Assembly: GCA_027576995.1 (NCBI GenBank)
Contig: JANBQC010000318.1
Location: 1-31,715 of the forward strand
Direction of reading: 5' to 3'
Source of the DNA: Dimargaris cristalligena
Taxonomy: Eukaryota > Kickxellomycota > Dimargaritomycetes > Dimargaritales > Dimargaritaceae
Length of the DNA stretch: 31,715 nucleotides
A program made the position numbers and the translations under genes. Shown piece by piece: positions 21,301 through 31,085 of this stretch (its first letter is position 1; every line of letters starts with the position of its first letter). Under the pieces are notes generated by a model. It worked only from the letters and a program-made list of their open reading frames with translations, was not told the DNA's origin and did not search any database.

Positions 21301-21725
21301 GAAGGTGGACGAGTGGGGGCCGAAGATCCGCCTCGAAGGCGACAGATTAAAGCAGTATCCAAGTCAATAAATATAATAAAAGGTCAAAAAAAACCTAATA
21401 GAGTTCAGAATATATATATTTATTGCTGAGGAGGTCAAACTAGTGGCCAATTTGAAAGCAGATAAATGAGTTACATAAAAGGGAGGGGGGATATGGGTGA
21501 CTTTTTAAAAAGGGAAATGGCGGCCAGGTGCACCTATTTATATAAAAACGAGGTCTGATACTACTGACTTAGTATACTGCCCTTATTTGATATCACAGAG
21601 GTTCTTTAGTTGCCCATGCGTAATGTGTAATACCAGGGAGGCCAGAGGATTCCCCCAGTTTTAACGTAGTACCTAAGGCCAGCGTTCATTCGAAACTAGC
21701 CGCCGTGCTAACCGGGGCCTTTCAT
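21301..21725. other. Intergenic region downstream of dihydroorotase
   Basis: AT-rich, with A and T runs and a TATTTATATAAAAA element near 21535-21548 that could act as a TATA box on either strand. It contains the presumed 3' untranslated region of dihydroorotase. No coding frame seen. Confidence 0.5.
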
Positions 21726-22889
21726 TTACAATGACAAACGCCATTCCAGGGTGTGACCAGCCCAGAAGGGCACAACCTCACCTCCCCGGGGGCGTGACTG
21801 CTGCTTCCCACTGCTTACTTCCGCCGATTCTGCTGCATAGCTCGGTTTACCCGAATAGGGATAGGCAGTGGGGACAACGTATGTCGCATTATTCACTGAA
21901 TCAGTGGGGTCTTGAATGGCGGGTCTGCGGGCGAGCTGAATGGACGGGTAATCGAGGGGTAAGTCTATGGGATGGGGTGGGAGCCCATAAAACTGCCGAC
22001 CAAAGTCACAGGCGAAACCCCGCAGGCGGTCGAGGGCCCCGAAGGAATCTAGAATCGTGGCCAGATAGGGCATGACCAGCGGGGTCGTGAAGACACCCGC
22101 GCAGGTTTGGGCATTTTCCTTGGCGTGGCGGGGGTGGGGGGCCGAATCAGAGCCTAAGAAAAAGCGGGGGTGGCCTTCCCGGATGACCTCCCGCAGGGCG
22201 GCCCGGTCGTGGGGGAACTTGGCCACGGGTTTGCAGAAATGGTGGTGGAAACCGGCCCAGTCGTCGACCACGAGCTCGAGGTGGTGGACGGTGATGGTAC
22301 ATCCCACGGTGGGGCCCAATGATTTGACCATGTCCACGGCCTCGCGGGTGGTGGCATGCTCCAACACGATCCGTAGGTCGGGAAACGCTTGGTGAATGGC
22401 CTGGAGGTGGGTGAGGAACTTGGCTTCCGCATTCAGGACGCAAATATCGTGGTCGCGATCGCTCGGCACTTCACCGTGCAGGTTCAGAACCATGCCGACT
22501 TCCTGCATCGCCGCAAACACCGGGTAATAGGTGGTGTAACTCTCGATACCGGCCTCGCTGTTCGTGGTAACACCCCGGGGATATGACTTGACGCCGACAA
22601 TACCCGCTTGCGCGGCGAGGCGGATTTCGTCAGGGGTGAGCTCGGGACACAAGTACAGGGACATGAGGAAGGTCACTTCGGGGGCTAGGGTCTCGAGTTT
22701 TTCTTGGTAGGCAAGGGCCTGCTGGACGGAGGTGATGGGGGGCTGGAGATTGGGCATCACGAAAACGGTGCTGATGCCACCTTGTACGATTTTAGGGGTG
22801 ACCATTTCCATGAGGTCACCTTGGCGTAAATGGACGTGCATATCGCTGCCGTAGGGCAGGCGGAGGGTGATGGGAGTCGTTGAGGCCAT
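21726..22889 (-). CDS. URA4: Dihydroorotase (monofunctional, PyrC/Ura4 type)
   Basis: Third step of de novo pyrimidine synthesis: reversible cyclisation of N-carbamoyl-aspartate to dihydroorotate, in the cytosol. One exon of 387 codons. The start is the ATG at 22889; the frame continues upstream only through a non-ATG stretch. All zinc-site and substrate residues are visible: DMHVHLR (16-22, His18 and His20), Asn47 in MPNLQPP, Lys101 in GVKSYPRG (the carboxylated bridging lysine), His138 in LNLHGE, His178 in LEHATT and Asp248 in GSDSAPHP. Spacing matches E. coli PyrC within a few residues. It is longer than the usual 345-365 residues, largely because of a roughly 25-residue Ser/Lys/Arg-rich insertion just before the conserved VPFWAGHTLEWRL end. 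It is divergent from the phosducin-like gene. Confidence 0.96.
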   Translation of the reverse strand: MASTTPITLRLPYGSDMHVHLRQGDLMEMVTPKIVQGGISTVFVMPNLQPPITSVQQALAYQEKLETLAPEVTFLMSLYLCPELTPDEIRLAAQAGIVGVKSYPRGVTTNSEAGIESYTTYYPVFAAMQEVGMVLNLHGEVPSDRDHDICVLNAEAKFLTHLQAIHQAFPDLRIVLEHATTREAVDMVKSLGPTVGCTITVHHLELVVDDWAGFHHHFCKPVAKFPHDRAALREVIREGHPRFFLGSDSAPHPRHAKENAQTCAGVFTTPLVMPYLATILDSFGALDRLRGFACDFGRQFYGLPPHPIDLPLDYPSIQLARRPAIQDPTDSVNNATYVVPTAYPYSGKPSYAAESAEVSSGKQQSRPRGGEVVPFWAGHTLEWRLSL

Positions 22890-23030
22890 GTGGGAATATG
22901 GAATGAGGGTGGTTGGAGGCACGTACACGCTTAATTGGTCTAAGAATGGTTAAGGCTGTCGCTTTACGGTATGAGGGGAATGGGCAAAGTAAAACAATAA
23001 TGAAATGGGGAGAGAGAGGTCCTGTCTGTA

Positions 23031-23303
23031 ATGAAAAGGAGTTGGAGCCGGCTTATCATTATCAGTGGGCTCTATACAGCGTTGCTATTCTATGTCGTAT
23101 ATGCGCATATACGGTTAACGGGAGAAGGAAGGGTATTTGCCCCAACAACGAGTCACAACTGGCTGAACAAAAAGCTTTCAACAAGGCGGGACACACCTAA
23201 TTGGAGATGGCGGTGGTTGGCTGGGTTCTTCAGTATCGAGGCAAGGATTGGTGTGCATATATCTGCCGGGCTGTTTTCCCATACTGATACACTCATTGGT
23301 TAG
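23031..23303 (+). CDS. Possible small single-span membrane protein
   Basis: An ATG frame of 90 codons between two confident genes. It begins with a basic segment (MKRSWSRL), then a hydrophobic helix at about residues 9-27 (IIISGLYTALLFYVVYAHI), then a basic, Trp-rich part (NWRWRWLAGFF). This looks like a small membrane or mitochondrial protein. Codon use lacks the strong GC-ending bias of the neighbours, no family is recognised, and the frame sits inside a shared promoter, so chance is a serious alternative. Confidence 0.22.
   Translation: MKRSWSRLIIISGLYTALLFYVVYAHIRLTGEGRVFAPTTSHNWLNKKLSTRRDTPNWRWRWLAGFFSIEARIGVHISAGLFSHTDTLIG
23096..23113. repeat. 18-bp perfect palindrome
   Basis: CGTATATGCGCATATACG reads identically on both strands. 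It lies about 208 bp upstream of the dihydroorotase start and 477 bp upstream of the phosducin-like start. It could be a dimeric regulator site or a small cruciform; it also falls within the uncertain ORF at 23031. Confidence 0.6.
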
Positions 23304-23589
23304 TAGTGGCTTGGGAACGGCTAAACTTGTGTAGCAGCATACCCATTCGGGGTTCCCATTCCCCTATTACCAAATGAGTATGAAACCTCCCTCCCTATTT
23401 TAAGCAGTTCCAACCATACCCATTTCCCCACTTATTCGCCTCACCATAACTCCGCCCAAGACTTAGGGCTTTCCTTATTATCGTATCCAGCCGTTTCCCT
23501 ATTTGCATTTCACTAATTCCTGTAATTATCCGAGACTCCCTCTCGGCCCATCTCCTTCGACCCAACCCAGCCCTCCTACTTCAGTCGCC

Positions 23590-25015
23590 ATGAATCCCAA
23601 CGAAGACACCGAATGGAATGATATCCTGCGCGCCAAGGGCATTTTACCCCCGAAAGAAGGTCCCACCGAAGACGAAATCTTCGAGGACCACGATCGTGCT
23701 GTGCGGGAGGCCCAGGAGAAGAACCTGAGTGATAAGGATCTCGATTCGCTTGACGAATTGGAGGACGAGGAGGACGAGGCGGTGCTGCGCATGTACCGGT
23801 GTGTAGATTTATCAATTAACCATGGCTGCTAAGAAGGACCACTACATCGGCCTGGTAGATGCCATTTATTATTTTCTCGTCCACCCCCCTTTACCGAGGA
23901 CTGGTAACAGGGTGCCATCGCTCTGAAAATTGATCCATAGGATTTCCTCCTGTCCCATACGTGAAACTAACCTACCCCCGACCCCGTCTCTTGGGCACCC
24001 CCCCTTATATGATAAATGCAATGGCGCGATCCCGACTCCAGGCAAAAGCGGATGGACGAAATAAAGGCCTTGGCCGACAAATCCCACTACGGCGAACTAG
24101 TACAGATTTCGGAACCCGATTATAAGAAGCAGGTCACCGAAGCCAGTAAAGAAGTTTCTGTGGTGGTTCACCTGTTTCGCGACAGGTAGGTGCAGCTATA
24201 TATACTGATTACTATCCTCGGATCTTCTATTTGGCGACTGATTCGCCCGATTGACCCCGCTGAGTTGTGCCACCACACGAACTTGTCATGCCATGAGCTA
24301 CGGATATCAATTTCTCCCACAGCCCTATTGCTAATATGTTTAATATATACATCTATCCTTTATTTGATCTACACTACTCATGGCATATTGCAGTATCCCG
24401 GCCTGCAAGCTGATGAATTCTCACCTTGCGCTACTGGCACACCAATACCCGACGGTGAAGTTTATCAAAATCATTTCAACTGATTGCATTCACAACTATC
24501 CCGATCGGAACCTCCCAACCCTTTTGCTCTACAATCACGGTGATATGCAACACCAGTTGGTGGGTATTGCTCAATTAGGAGGGCTGAAAATGACCGTCAA
24601 AGGTAAGTATACTACAATTTCCTTTGGTAATGAGTGGGCTTGCATCGAACTCGGCTCTATGGTTATAAGGCAAGAATGGGTGCCAATATTTAGATTCGTC
24701 CACTCCATTAGCCCCAAACACCGTAGTTTGGGTACCGAATGGTTAAATACCCTTTCTTACTGTCCATCACAGCATTGGGATGGTAGAAATCAGACTTTAG
24801 ACAAGTCCTTCTTATTTTTTCTATTCTAATAATCTTTATTTGTGTGTATGGGTGTGCTACATATATACAACAACAACACACGCTTGATATTAGACTTGGA
24901 GCGGTATTTGGTATCGGCAGGCTCCCTCCCTGACCAAGGTCCTAAAAAAGGCCGCTCGAGTGACGGCGACGACTCGGATAACCACAACCACGATGACTCC
25001 GACTCCGACTATTGA
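23590..25015 (+). CDS. PLP2: Phosducin-like protein (PLP2/PDCL3 family)
   Basis: Thioredoxin-fold co-chaperone of the cytosolic chaperonin CCT/TRiC, acting in actin, tubulin and G-beta folding. My model has four exons: 23590-23798, 24042-24185, 24394-24602 and 24894-25015. Its GT-AG introns are 243, 208 and 291 nt; phases close to give 227 residues (human PDCL3 has 239). The N-terminal motif is typical: EDTEWNDILRAKGILPP (5-21), then an acidic helix and the joined segment MYRQKRMDEIKALADK. The thioredoxin-like domain contains IPACKLMNSHL, FIKIISTDCI and the family hallmark NYPDRNLPTLLLY. The tail is acidic with Asp/Ser repeats (DDSDSDY), as in PDCL3. The start is the first ATG after a pyrimidine-rich leader. 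Family assignment is firm; the choice between Plp2 and other phosducin-like paralogues rests on the N-terminal motif. Confidence 0.94.
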
Positions 25016-25945
25016 TTATGGTAATAAAAACCAATCCTCCAGTATCCCGCTTCCAAGGGGCTGGATACCACACCTACAGTCCTATTACTTGAATCCTACC
25101 TTATACGTATGCTCTAGGGGTTTTCCTAGCTCAAAAACTATTTAACGGACTCGCTTGGGTATGGGGTGATGAAAATTCGGTGAGACTACATTAAAGCTAA
25201 AGGGGATATGGTAGCACAGTGCTATCCAGGGGATTGGCTAAACTAATATACTGAACTTGAATGGCATCCCCGCGAATTTTACACAGCACTCTCTCTCACA
25301 CATCATTTTTACTATTACAAACCCGCGTATTTGACCTTAACTAAAAACTCGTTTAGTTGACACACTCTCCCCTAAGCAGGAATGGAACTAAAACGTGTTT
25401 GGTTTGGTTGCTTAAAAAAAGCATGTCCAATTCATTTCTTGACTGCAACACAATGCCAATTTGCATTTCCGAATAAAACGTGTCAACAGGGGCAGGGTAA
25501 CTCCATCCCACCCCTTTTATTTTTTAAAAAATACACTATAACCAAGCACCCATTAGAAAGTCCATCCTAATCCGCCAAGTGGGAGTGACAAAATATAACT
25601 AAAAATATCCCATGCAACAATAACTCCAAAACCAGTACAGCACTAGCTCTGAATCCAATTAAACCTGATCTAAAGAAGGGGCGGTCTGAGGTTTATAAAA
25701 CCCCCATTAGGGGTCATCACACCCTGTTGCACTTTAAGTGCCCTTAATGCCGATATACCTTCTTAAAGCCAACCCCTTCCCCACAAATGAGCTCCCATTA
25801 TTGAAACAAGTAGGCTATTTCCCAATAGGCAAAGCTCCTAATAAGCCTTTTCTGAAATTGTGATATGCTGACATCTTTGATTAGAAATGGTAAACAAGTT
25901 TAGGTCGCGCGGACCCTTAGGTAGCTTCGTTCTTGATCGCAAGAG
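25016..25945. other. AT-rich intergenic region
   Basis: The spacer between two plus-strand genes. It contains T and A runs and a 62-codon ORF (25382-25570) with no coding bias. Nothing else supported until the TATA box at 25946. Confidence 0.5.
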
Positions 25946-25953
25946 TATATAAA
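25946..25953 (+). promoter_or_regulatory. TATA box of the secreted-protein gene
   Basis: TATATAAA lies 132 nt before the short secreted-protein frame. The leader that follows is strongly pyrimidine-rich with CCTCC and CCACC runs and ends with a T-run and CAACATG. This is the clearest core promoter in the window, fitting a strongly expressed gene. Confidence 0.6.
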
Positions 25954-26084
25954 TCAACCCGAGCTCCCTCAATATTTAGGAATCATCCAGTTTCATCTGC
26001 CCTCACCAGCCCGCCATCTTCCTTTGATCCTCACCCCCTCCATTTCCACCTCCGCCCTACACCACCGTTACGTTTTTTTTCAAC

Positions 26085-26408
26085 ATGAAGTTCACTGCCA
26101 CCCTCTTCACCGTCGCCGCTCTCGCTGCCGTATCCACCATCCAGGTCCAGGCCAACTTCGAGGGAACCAACACGTTCGATAGATATACCCAGGATCTCAA
26201 GAAAGCCTACACTCTCAAGCCCTTGGCCGACGCCTACCGTCATCTCGGCTTTGGTTGGGTGGTGCCCACTGAGCTTAGCGGCGACTGGCATTTTGGTGGC
26301 CATGGCGATAAGTTCGGCTCGCGTGGCGAGGAGTATCGCCGTCCCAGCTACGTGGACGCCAAAGGTGCCGATAGTTACCGTAAGGGAGCTGTCAAGCCCA
26401 CTTACTAA
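26085..26408 (+). CDS. Small secreted protein of unknown function
   Basis: A 107-codon intronless frame. Residues 1-23 form a classic signal peptide: MKF, a hydrophobic Ala/Thr/Val/Leu core, and VQA before a probable cleavage at Asn24. The mature part of about 84 residues is rich in Gly, Tyr, Lys and Arg, with FEGTNTFDRYTQDLKKAY, then GDWHFGGHGDKFGSRGEE, and a basic Tyr-rich end. It has no cysteine, so it is not a disulphide-stabilised effector type. Codons are very strongly C/G-ending, more than in neighbouring genes, and there is a proper TATA box, together suggesting high expression. No family recognised. Candidates are a structural wall or spore-surface protein or a secreted interaction factor; this is inference. 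Confidence 0.82.
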   Translation: MKFTATLFTVAALAAVSTIQVQANFEGTNTFDRYTQDLKKAYTLKPLADAYRHLGFGWVVPTELSGDWHFGGHGDKFGSRGEEYRRPSYVDAKGADSYRKGAVKPTY

Positions 26409-26741
26409 AAGTGTGCCCACTATAGGGCTTGGTTAGGGTTATAGCCTCCGACATGTGCGCACAGTCGGAACCACGGGGCCACACGTACCCAGTTATTGTC
26501 ATACAGCCACATCTAAATTAACCTAGTAAATTCAATGATAACTTGTGATATCGGTTAACGTGTTCGAGTTAAGGTGGCTATGGACCAGGAGAGAACTATC
26601 AAAGAGACCGATGTAATCAGGGCCCCCCAGTAGTCTTCGTTTTGCTAATTGGCCTAAAAAAAGCGAGGGGAGGTAGTTGGATTTATTATTACAAGGTCGA
26701 GTCATTGTTGGCCATACATTAGATATAACGAATCCTGGCTC
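26409..26741. other. Convergent intergenic spacer
   Basis: Shared 3' flank of the secreted-protein gene (plus) and the DONSON gene (minus). It contains the presumed 3' untranslated regions; no frame or repeat of note. Confidence 0.6.
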
Positions 26742-29679
26742 TTATTTCCACAAACGGAATTCCCAGGAGTACTTGTGTTCGACGCAGTGAATACGGGTTA
26801 CCAGGCCCTGGTCCACGACGGTGGCTGGGGCCGGCTGGTCTAAGTGGTCATGCATCGAAATAAGTGAGTGGGAAATAGGGGTAGGTTGTCCCCCCGCTGG
26901 TTCTTTAGGGGCCATGGTCTGATTGAGCCAAGCCAGCGGAGAGTGGGGGGTAAAGTCCTTGGGTAAAAGGGCGGTTAGTTGACCCCTTTGGGCTTGGACC
27001 AATAACCCCAGCAAATTAGTCCATTGGGAAGGCAGTATCCATCCTCGAATTTCCAGGCTATACCGGGATTCCGATTTCGGGGGATGCTGTTGCTGGCGGT
27101 TATTATTATCATTATTATTATTACTATTGATGATTTTCCTATAGCTGTTGGCGATGTTGCTCACCGGAGGTGCCCCGTTCATGGACCGTTGCGAGGGAAG
27201 ATGCTGTCCGTTTTGAATGGTTTGAATGGCATGTACGTTGGCCCAGGCCATTTCGGCGTGGTGGAAGGGAAATGGTGCGACCAACTGGGCGCTTTTCCGA
27301 ACCCGGCGTTCCGTGCGGGGATCCTCCCAGGCCAGTAGAAAAGTTAGCAGGGCTTGGCAATGCTTCAAGCCATGAACATAGACACTGGATTGTGGAGTAT
27401 GATCGGTTTTCTTGATGGCCAGGGCCTGGAGGGCCGCGTCCATACCACCGGTGGCACGTATGGCTTCCGCTTGGTCGACGGCAACGGAGGTGAACACCAC
27501 CCCGGCTTCGGTCAGGCGTCGGCGTAAACCCACGGTGGAATGGGAAATCCGCGCATCATAATAAGGGGTAACAGTACTACTACTACCGGTTTTGGTGAAT
27601 AGAATATTGAATTCGTCGTGGAGGAAATAGAAATAGCCCCCTAGGGGGCGATGGATTAGGGTGGAAAAAGCGGATCGCAGGGCAGCGCCCCATCGTTCTT
27701 TTTGGGCTTGTAGCCGACTAACTTCTGCTTGTTCGTCCGCATTCGGGGACTTCATTTGGCTTAGAACTTTGGTGAGTAATTTAGCGTACAGTTCGGTGTG
27801 AGGAGGGGACTGGTAAGACCAGTGGTATAGACACGATAGCACCTATATATTAGTTGGTTAGGAGAAGTAGAAAACCAAGTAGGTGGGTTAATACTTTTTT
27901 TTTAAAGAAAAATCATAATAGTAAGATCGATTTAGATTTAGAGGAGTCGATAGTTCGTTACTTTCTGTCAAGGGACGGCCGTTAGAATGGTAGGCTTAGT
28001 ATTAACTAATGTGTGACACTTACTTGACTTGTTAGGCTAAGTTTCAAGCTGGTCGATAGTTGGGGCTGGGTGAAATTCAGAATGGCTAAGGTGTAGTCCT
28101 CACTGCTTTTGTTCTGGGTATTGCCCGTGGCGGACCGGAGCCAATCAAACGAATTGCCCGACATAAATAGGGCCCCTGTACGTAGTGTCCAATCGATCGG
28201 CGGAGTGCCCGATTGTTGCTGGGGTATGGGTGCTACTACTTCAGCTGGCCAAACCGGTTTCTTAAAGTCGGCCTTCGCCTGGATAGCCGTACGCTCAACC
28301 AGGCGCTGGATTTGATCGGCGGATAGATCGGATCGAGTTTCGCGCTGTAGTTCGAAGATGCGGGTTAACCGAGGCCGCGTTTCCTTGGGTTTATCACCGC
28401 TCGATGATACCAGTTGGCTGGCAGCCCGCATAAGACGGTGATCAGTTCGTGAAGTTGGGGTTTGGGTGGAATTAGCCGAACAGACGTATAGGCTAGGATC
28501 CGTGGTAGCTTCATCGACGATTGATGACTGGGCCGGAGCAACATAGTCGTCTAGGTCCGGATCGGCTCGGTGGGCCGGTACAATGAAAAGGGATTGGCTT
28601 CGCAGTAATAAATTCCGATCATCCGAGTCCGGGTGTGCGTAGTTGTCTTCATCGTCATCCGACGATAGGGCGGTCGGACTGCCGGTTAGCTGGTCGGCCG
28701 ATATGAATGAATGGCCATGGTTATAATGGCCGTCTTGCTTGTCATCCTCGCTTTTAAAGTGCCGCATGTCCAAATGTTCGTCTTCCTCGAAGTTCGACAA
28801 ATGGGACAGGGTTAGGCGACTTAAAGACTGGGTGCCGAGATCGGGCGTAGTGTTGGCGGATAGAATAGGTGGCTCCGACCGACTTGCCGTGGAGCCCGGA
28901 AAAACATTGACACTGGATAAGGCAACGGGAAACGAAAAGGCCCGACCTGAGAGGAGCTGGGGCAACGTAGGCGCGGATACAGGCGGATGGTCGTCATCCA
29001 CAACACATCGATACGCTGAGCCCTTTTCGGCTGAACCATCCCGGAGACCTAGTACGCGATTGACGGTATGGAAGGGATTGGCTTCAGCTGGACCATGCAC
29101 AACGGCACTGCAAAAGACGTTAACGGGAGGAGGGGGTCGACGAGCGGCGTGAAGCCGTTGCTGGCCATTGGGTAACGGGTAGGCACTGGCCGTCCGCTGT
29201 AAATGGGCCCCTTTGGATTTGGGCGGCCGGTTAGAGGATGGTGGTGGAAGTGGTTTGCCCCCCTTGGGTAATGGGGCGGGATAGGGCGTGAATCGCGTGA
29301 CGGGGCCAGTAGGGGTGGTACATATACCTCCGGCGGGCGGGTGTTTCGCGGTCTGTGGGGAAGTAGTGATACTCGATTGTCGGGATAATTGCCTCCGCTA
29401 TAGGGATACGCGAGTAAGGGACCGAAACGTCCGGGGTCGAATGGGGTTGGTGTATGATGGTATTCGTTTAGTAAAAGACAAACCCAAGCGGTTAGTGCCT
29501 GGGCGTATGGCTTGCAAGTTAGAAAGATGGTCGCGAGGGTGGGCCATTGAAGAAGTAGCACAATTGCCAGCGATTGGGCCGGTAAACATGATGGACATAT
29601 ACTGGATGGTCGGACTTACTTTGAGCTCCGCGGGGGTTAGGAATCGTTTCGGTTTCGAGGTAGAGTCCATGGCCGGCAA
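26742..29679 (-). CDS. DONSON: DONSON/Humpty-dumpty replication initiation factor
   Basis: In animals DONSON helps deliver GINS to the MCM helicase during CMG assembly and protects forks. Three exons on the complement, 29620-29679, 28024-29397 and 26742-27842, joined in phase 0 by GT-AG introns of 222 and 181 nt; 844 residues. The N-terminal 400 residues are mostly disordered, starting MPAMDSTSKPKRF and including an ANPF motif (126-129) like the NPF region of human DONSON. The conserved part begins at PIDWTLRTGALF (420). It crosses the second junction as SQ|VLSCLYHWSYQ and continues with GGYFYFLHDEFNILFTKTG, GLRRRLTEAGVVF, SVYVHGLKHCQALLTFLL, YSLEIRGWILPSQW and the C-terminal EHKYSWEFRLW. The last two exons would otherwise look like separate genes, but the third begins with GTG, not ATG. 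A poly-Asn stretch comes from a TTATTA-type repeat. Divergent from UBE2C. Confidence 0.88.
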
Positions 29680-30336
29680 ATGGGCCTAGCAAGCGTCAAT
29701 AGCTGCGATTGGGGTGACTTTTGGTTGACGGGGCGCTGGTTCAACTTGGTGAAGGTGATTTATAAGCAATTCTTAAAGATGGATTATGACTAAGCGTAAG
29801 CAGTCCCCATTGCCTAGTCCTAAAGTGGCCTACTGTCAAATCACCACTATACTCTTCCTCAGCCACAGCTTTCCCCATCAGGTTGTCGTGGTATTCGGCC
29901 TTACTTATTTTTTTGGCCCTTGACTTCGAGGGGTTTGGGGATTTTCGACTCCCAATGAAGAAAGTGGCCCAGTTCGTTATATAGGTAGCACAGTTGGGGA
30001 AAATTCCGATGGGATTTTTCTCGAAGAGCTCCCGCCACCAATCAAATGGTCGGAAAAGGATCTTTGTTTACAGGAGGGTAAAATGTAAACACACACACTC
30101 CCCATCCCTTTCCTTTACTCCTTGAAACAGCGGGGGAGGGGCTAAGGGAGCTTCAAGCTCACCAATACCTCAAGTGTTGAAAGCCTTCCTTGCGGACTTA
30201 TCCCTCTATCCTACAAGTTCTTTCACCTCTTCACTCGCTTTCTGGTCCTCCTAACTCAACTTTTGTTTGGCAGCTTCTACTCATTTACCCGGCCCTCAAA
30301 CCTACTCGTTACCTTTACCCCAGTTTCCTATTCAAC
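29680..30336. promoter_or_regulatory. Divergent promoter of DONSON and UBE2C
   Basis: 657 bp separate the start codons. The right side is a pyrimidine-rich leader of UBE2C. The centre carries the motif cluster at 30030-30091 described separately. No TATA box is evident. A single region could coordinate a replication-initiation gene and a mitotic-exit gene; this is inference from arrangement and motifs. Confidence 0.55.
30030..30091. promoter_or_regulatory. Cell-cycle-type motif cluster (E2F-like, CCAAT, two forkhead-like)
   Basis: Within 62 bp: TCCCGCC (30030-30036), CCAAT (30038-30042), TGTTTAC (30065-30071) and its reverse form GTAAACA (30085-30091). E2F/SBF-like, NF-Y and forkhead factors using such sites control S and G2/M genes in fungi and animals. 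The cluster is 246 bp from the UBE2C start and 351 bp from the DONSON start. The motifs are short, so function is unproven. Confidence 0.42.
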
Positions 30337-31085
30337 ATGAGTGCCACCGCCTCTTCCCAATCCGCCAACGATGGCGTCAACGTTACCAAGAGGTAAGATC
30401 TTATTACACCACTGTGTTTAAATCGAAGGCGGCCACCTCTAGAGTCACTCATTTGATCGCCCTCGGAACAACGAAGGAGGTGTACTTTAACGACCCAGGG
30501 AATTTAATATAGGTTGGGCGGGTTGTCGTTACTCATTGATTAATATAAACCGGACGGGTGCGTGCCAACTGGCCCTTAGTAAGCCCGATCCATAACTAAC
30601 CTTTAATCTTGCATTTACTTATCGACGAATACTATATTTACCCCCATTGATGTAGACTCCGGAGCGAACTGATGTCCCTCATGATGGCCAATATCACCGG
30701 CGTCTCCGCCTTCCCCGAATCCGACAACATGTACAACTGGGTCGGCACCATCGAAGGCGCCTCGGGCACGGTGTACGAAGGCCTCAAGTTCAAGCTCTCC
30801 ATGAAATTTCCCAACGACTATCCCTATTCCGCCCCCACCATCAAATTCGACACCCCCTGCTACCACCCCAATGTGGATACCGCCGGTAACATTTGCCTCG
30901 ACATTCTCAAGGAAAAATGGTCGGCGGTCTATAACGTGCAGACCATTCTCCTGTCACTACAAAGCCTGCTTGGTGAACCTAATAATGATAGTCCGCTGAA
31001 CGGCCAGGCCGCCCAATTGTGGGCTAATCAGGAGGAGTTTAAGAAGCAGCTTATGGCCCACTACAACGAGCACGCCAAGGTTTAA
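30337..31085 (+). CDS. UBC11: Ubiquitin-conjugating enzyme E2 C (UBE2C/Ubc11)
   Basis: E2 that primes ubiquitin chains on mitotic cyclins and other substrates with the anaphase-promoting complex (APC/C). Two exons, 30337-30392 and 30656-31085, joined in phase 2 across a 263-nt GT-AG intron; 161 residues (human UBE2C has 179). A short Ser/Ala-rich N-terminus leads to the junction ...[14 protein letters not shown], matching the family's KRLQQELM. The UBC fold follows: [43 protein letters not shown], then TPCYHPNVD with the HPN motif at 89-91 and [14 protein letters not shown] with the catalytic Cys99. It ends [14 protein letters not shown] and a basic helix. ISAFPESDN and [11 protein letters not shown] motifs are specific to the UBE2C branch rather than to Ubc4 or Ubc1. 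Confidence 0.96.

Larger units (their letters stand above)
22890..23589. promoter_or_regulatory. Divergent promoter region of dihydroorotase and phosducin-like gene
   Basis: 700 bp separate the two start codons. The right 200 bp are pyrimidine-rich (the leader of the phosducin-like gene). The region contains an 18-bp perfect palindrome at 23096-23113 and a plus-strand ORF at 23031-23303 of uncertain status. No TATA box is obvious. Confidence 0.5.

Noticed and set aside
22072..22586. Long plus-strand and alternate minus-frame ORFs within dihydroorotase
   Set aside because: They are shadow frames of a fully conserved enzyme gene, caused by its GC-rich codon use.
24190..24829. Two plus-strand ORFs of 97 and 149 codons within the phosducin-like locus
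   Set aside because: They read through introns 2 and 3. Spliced exons restore the family sequence in phase.
26742..29100. Two separate minus-strand genes (366 and 364 codons)
   Set aside because: The first would start with GTG at a splice acceptor. Joined in phase 0, the pair matches DONSON across the junction.
28739..29689. Plus-strand ORFs of 137 and 133 codons over the DONSON 5' half
   Set aside because: Antisense of the DONSON exons; codon character supports the minus frame.
30615..30866. Minus-strand 83-codon ORF within UBE2C
   Set aside because: Antisense of the conserved UBC domain.
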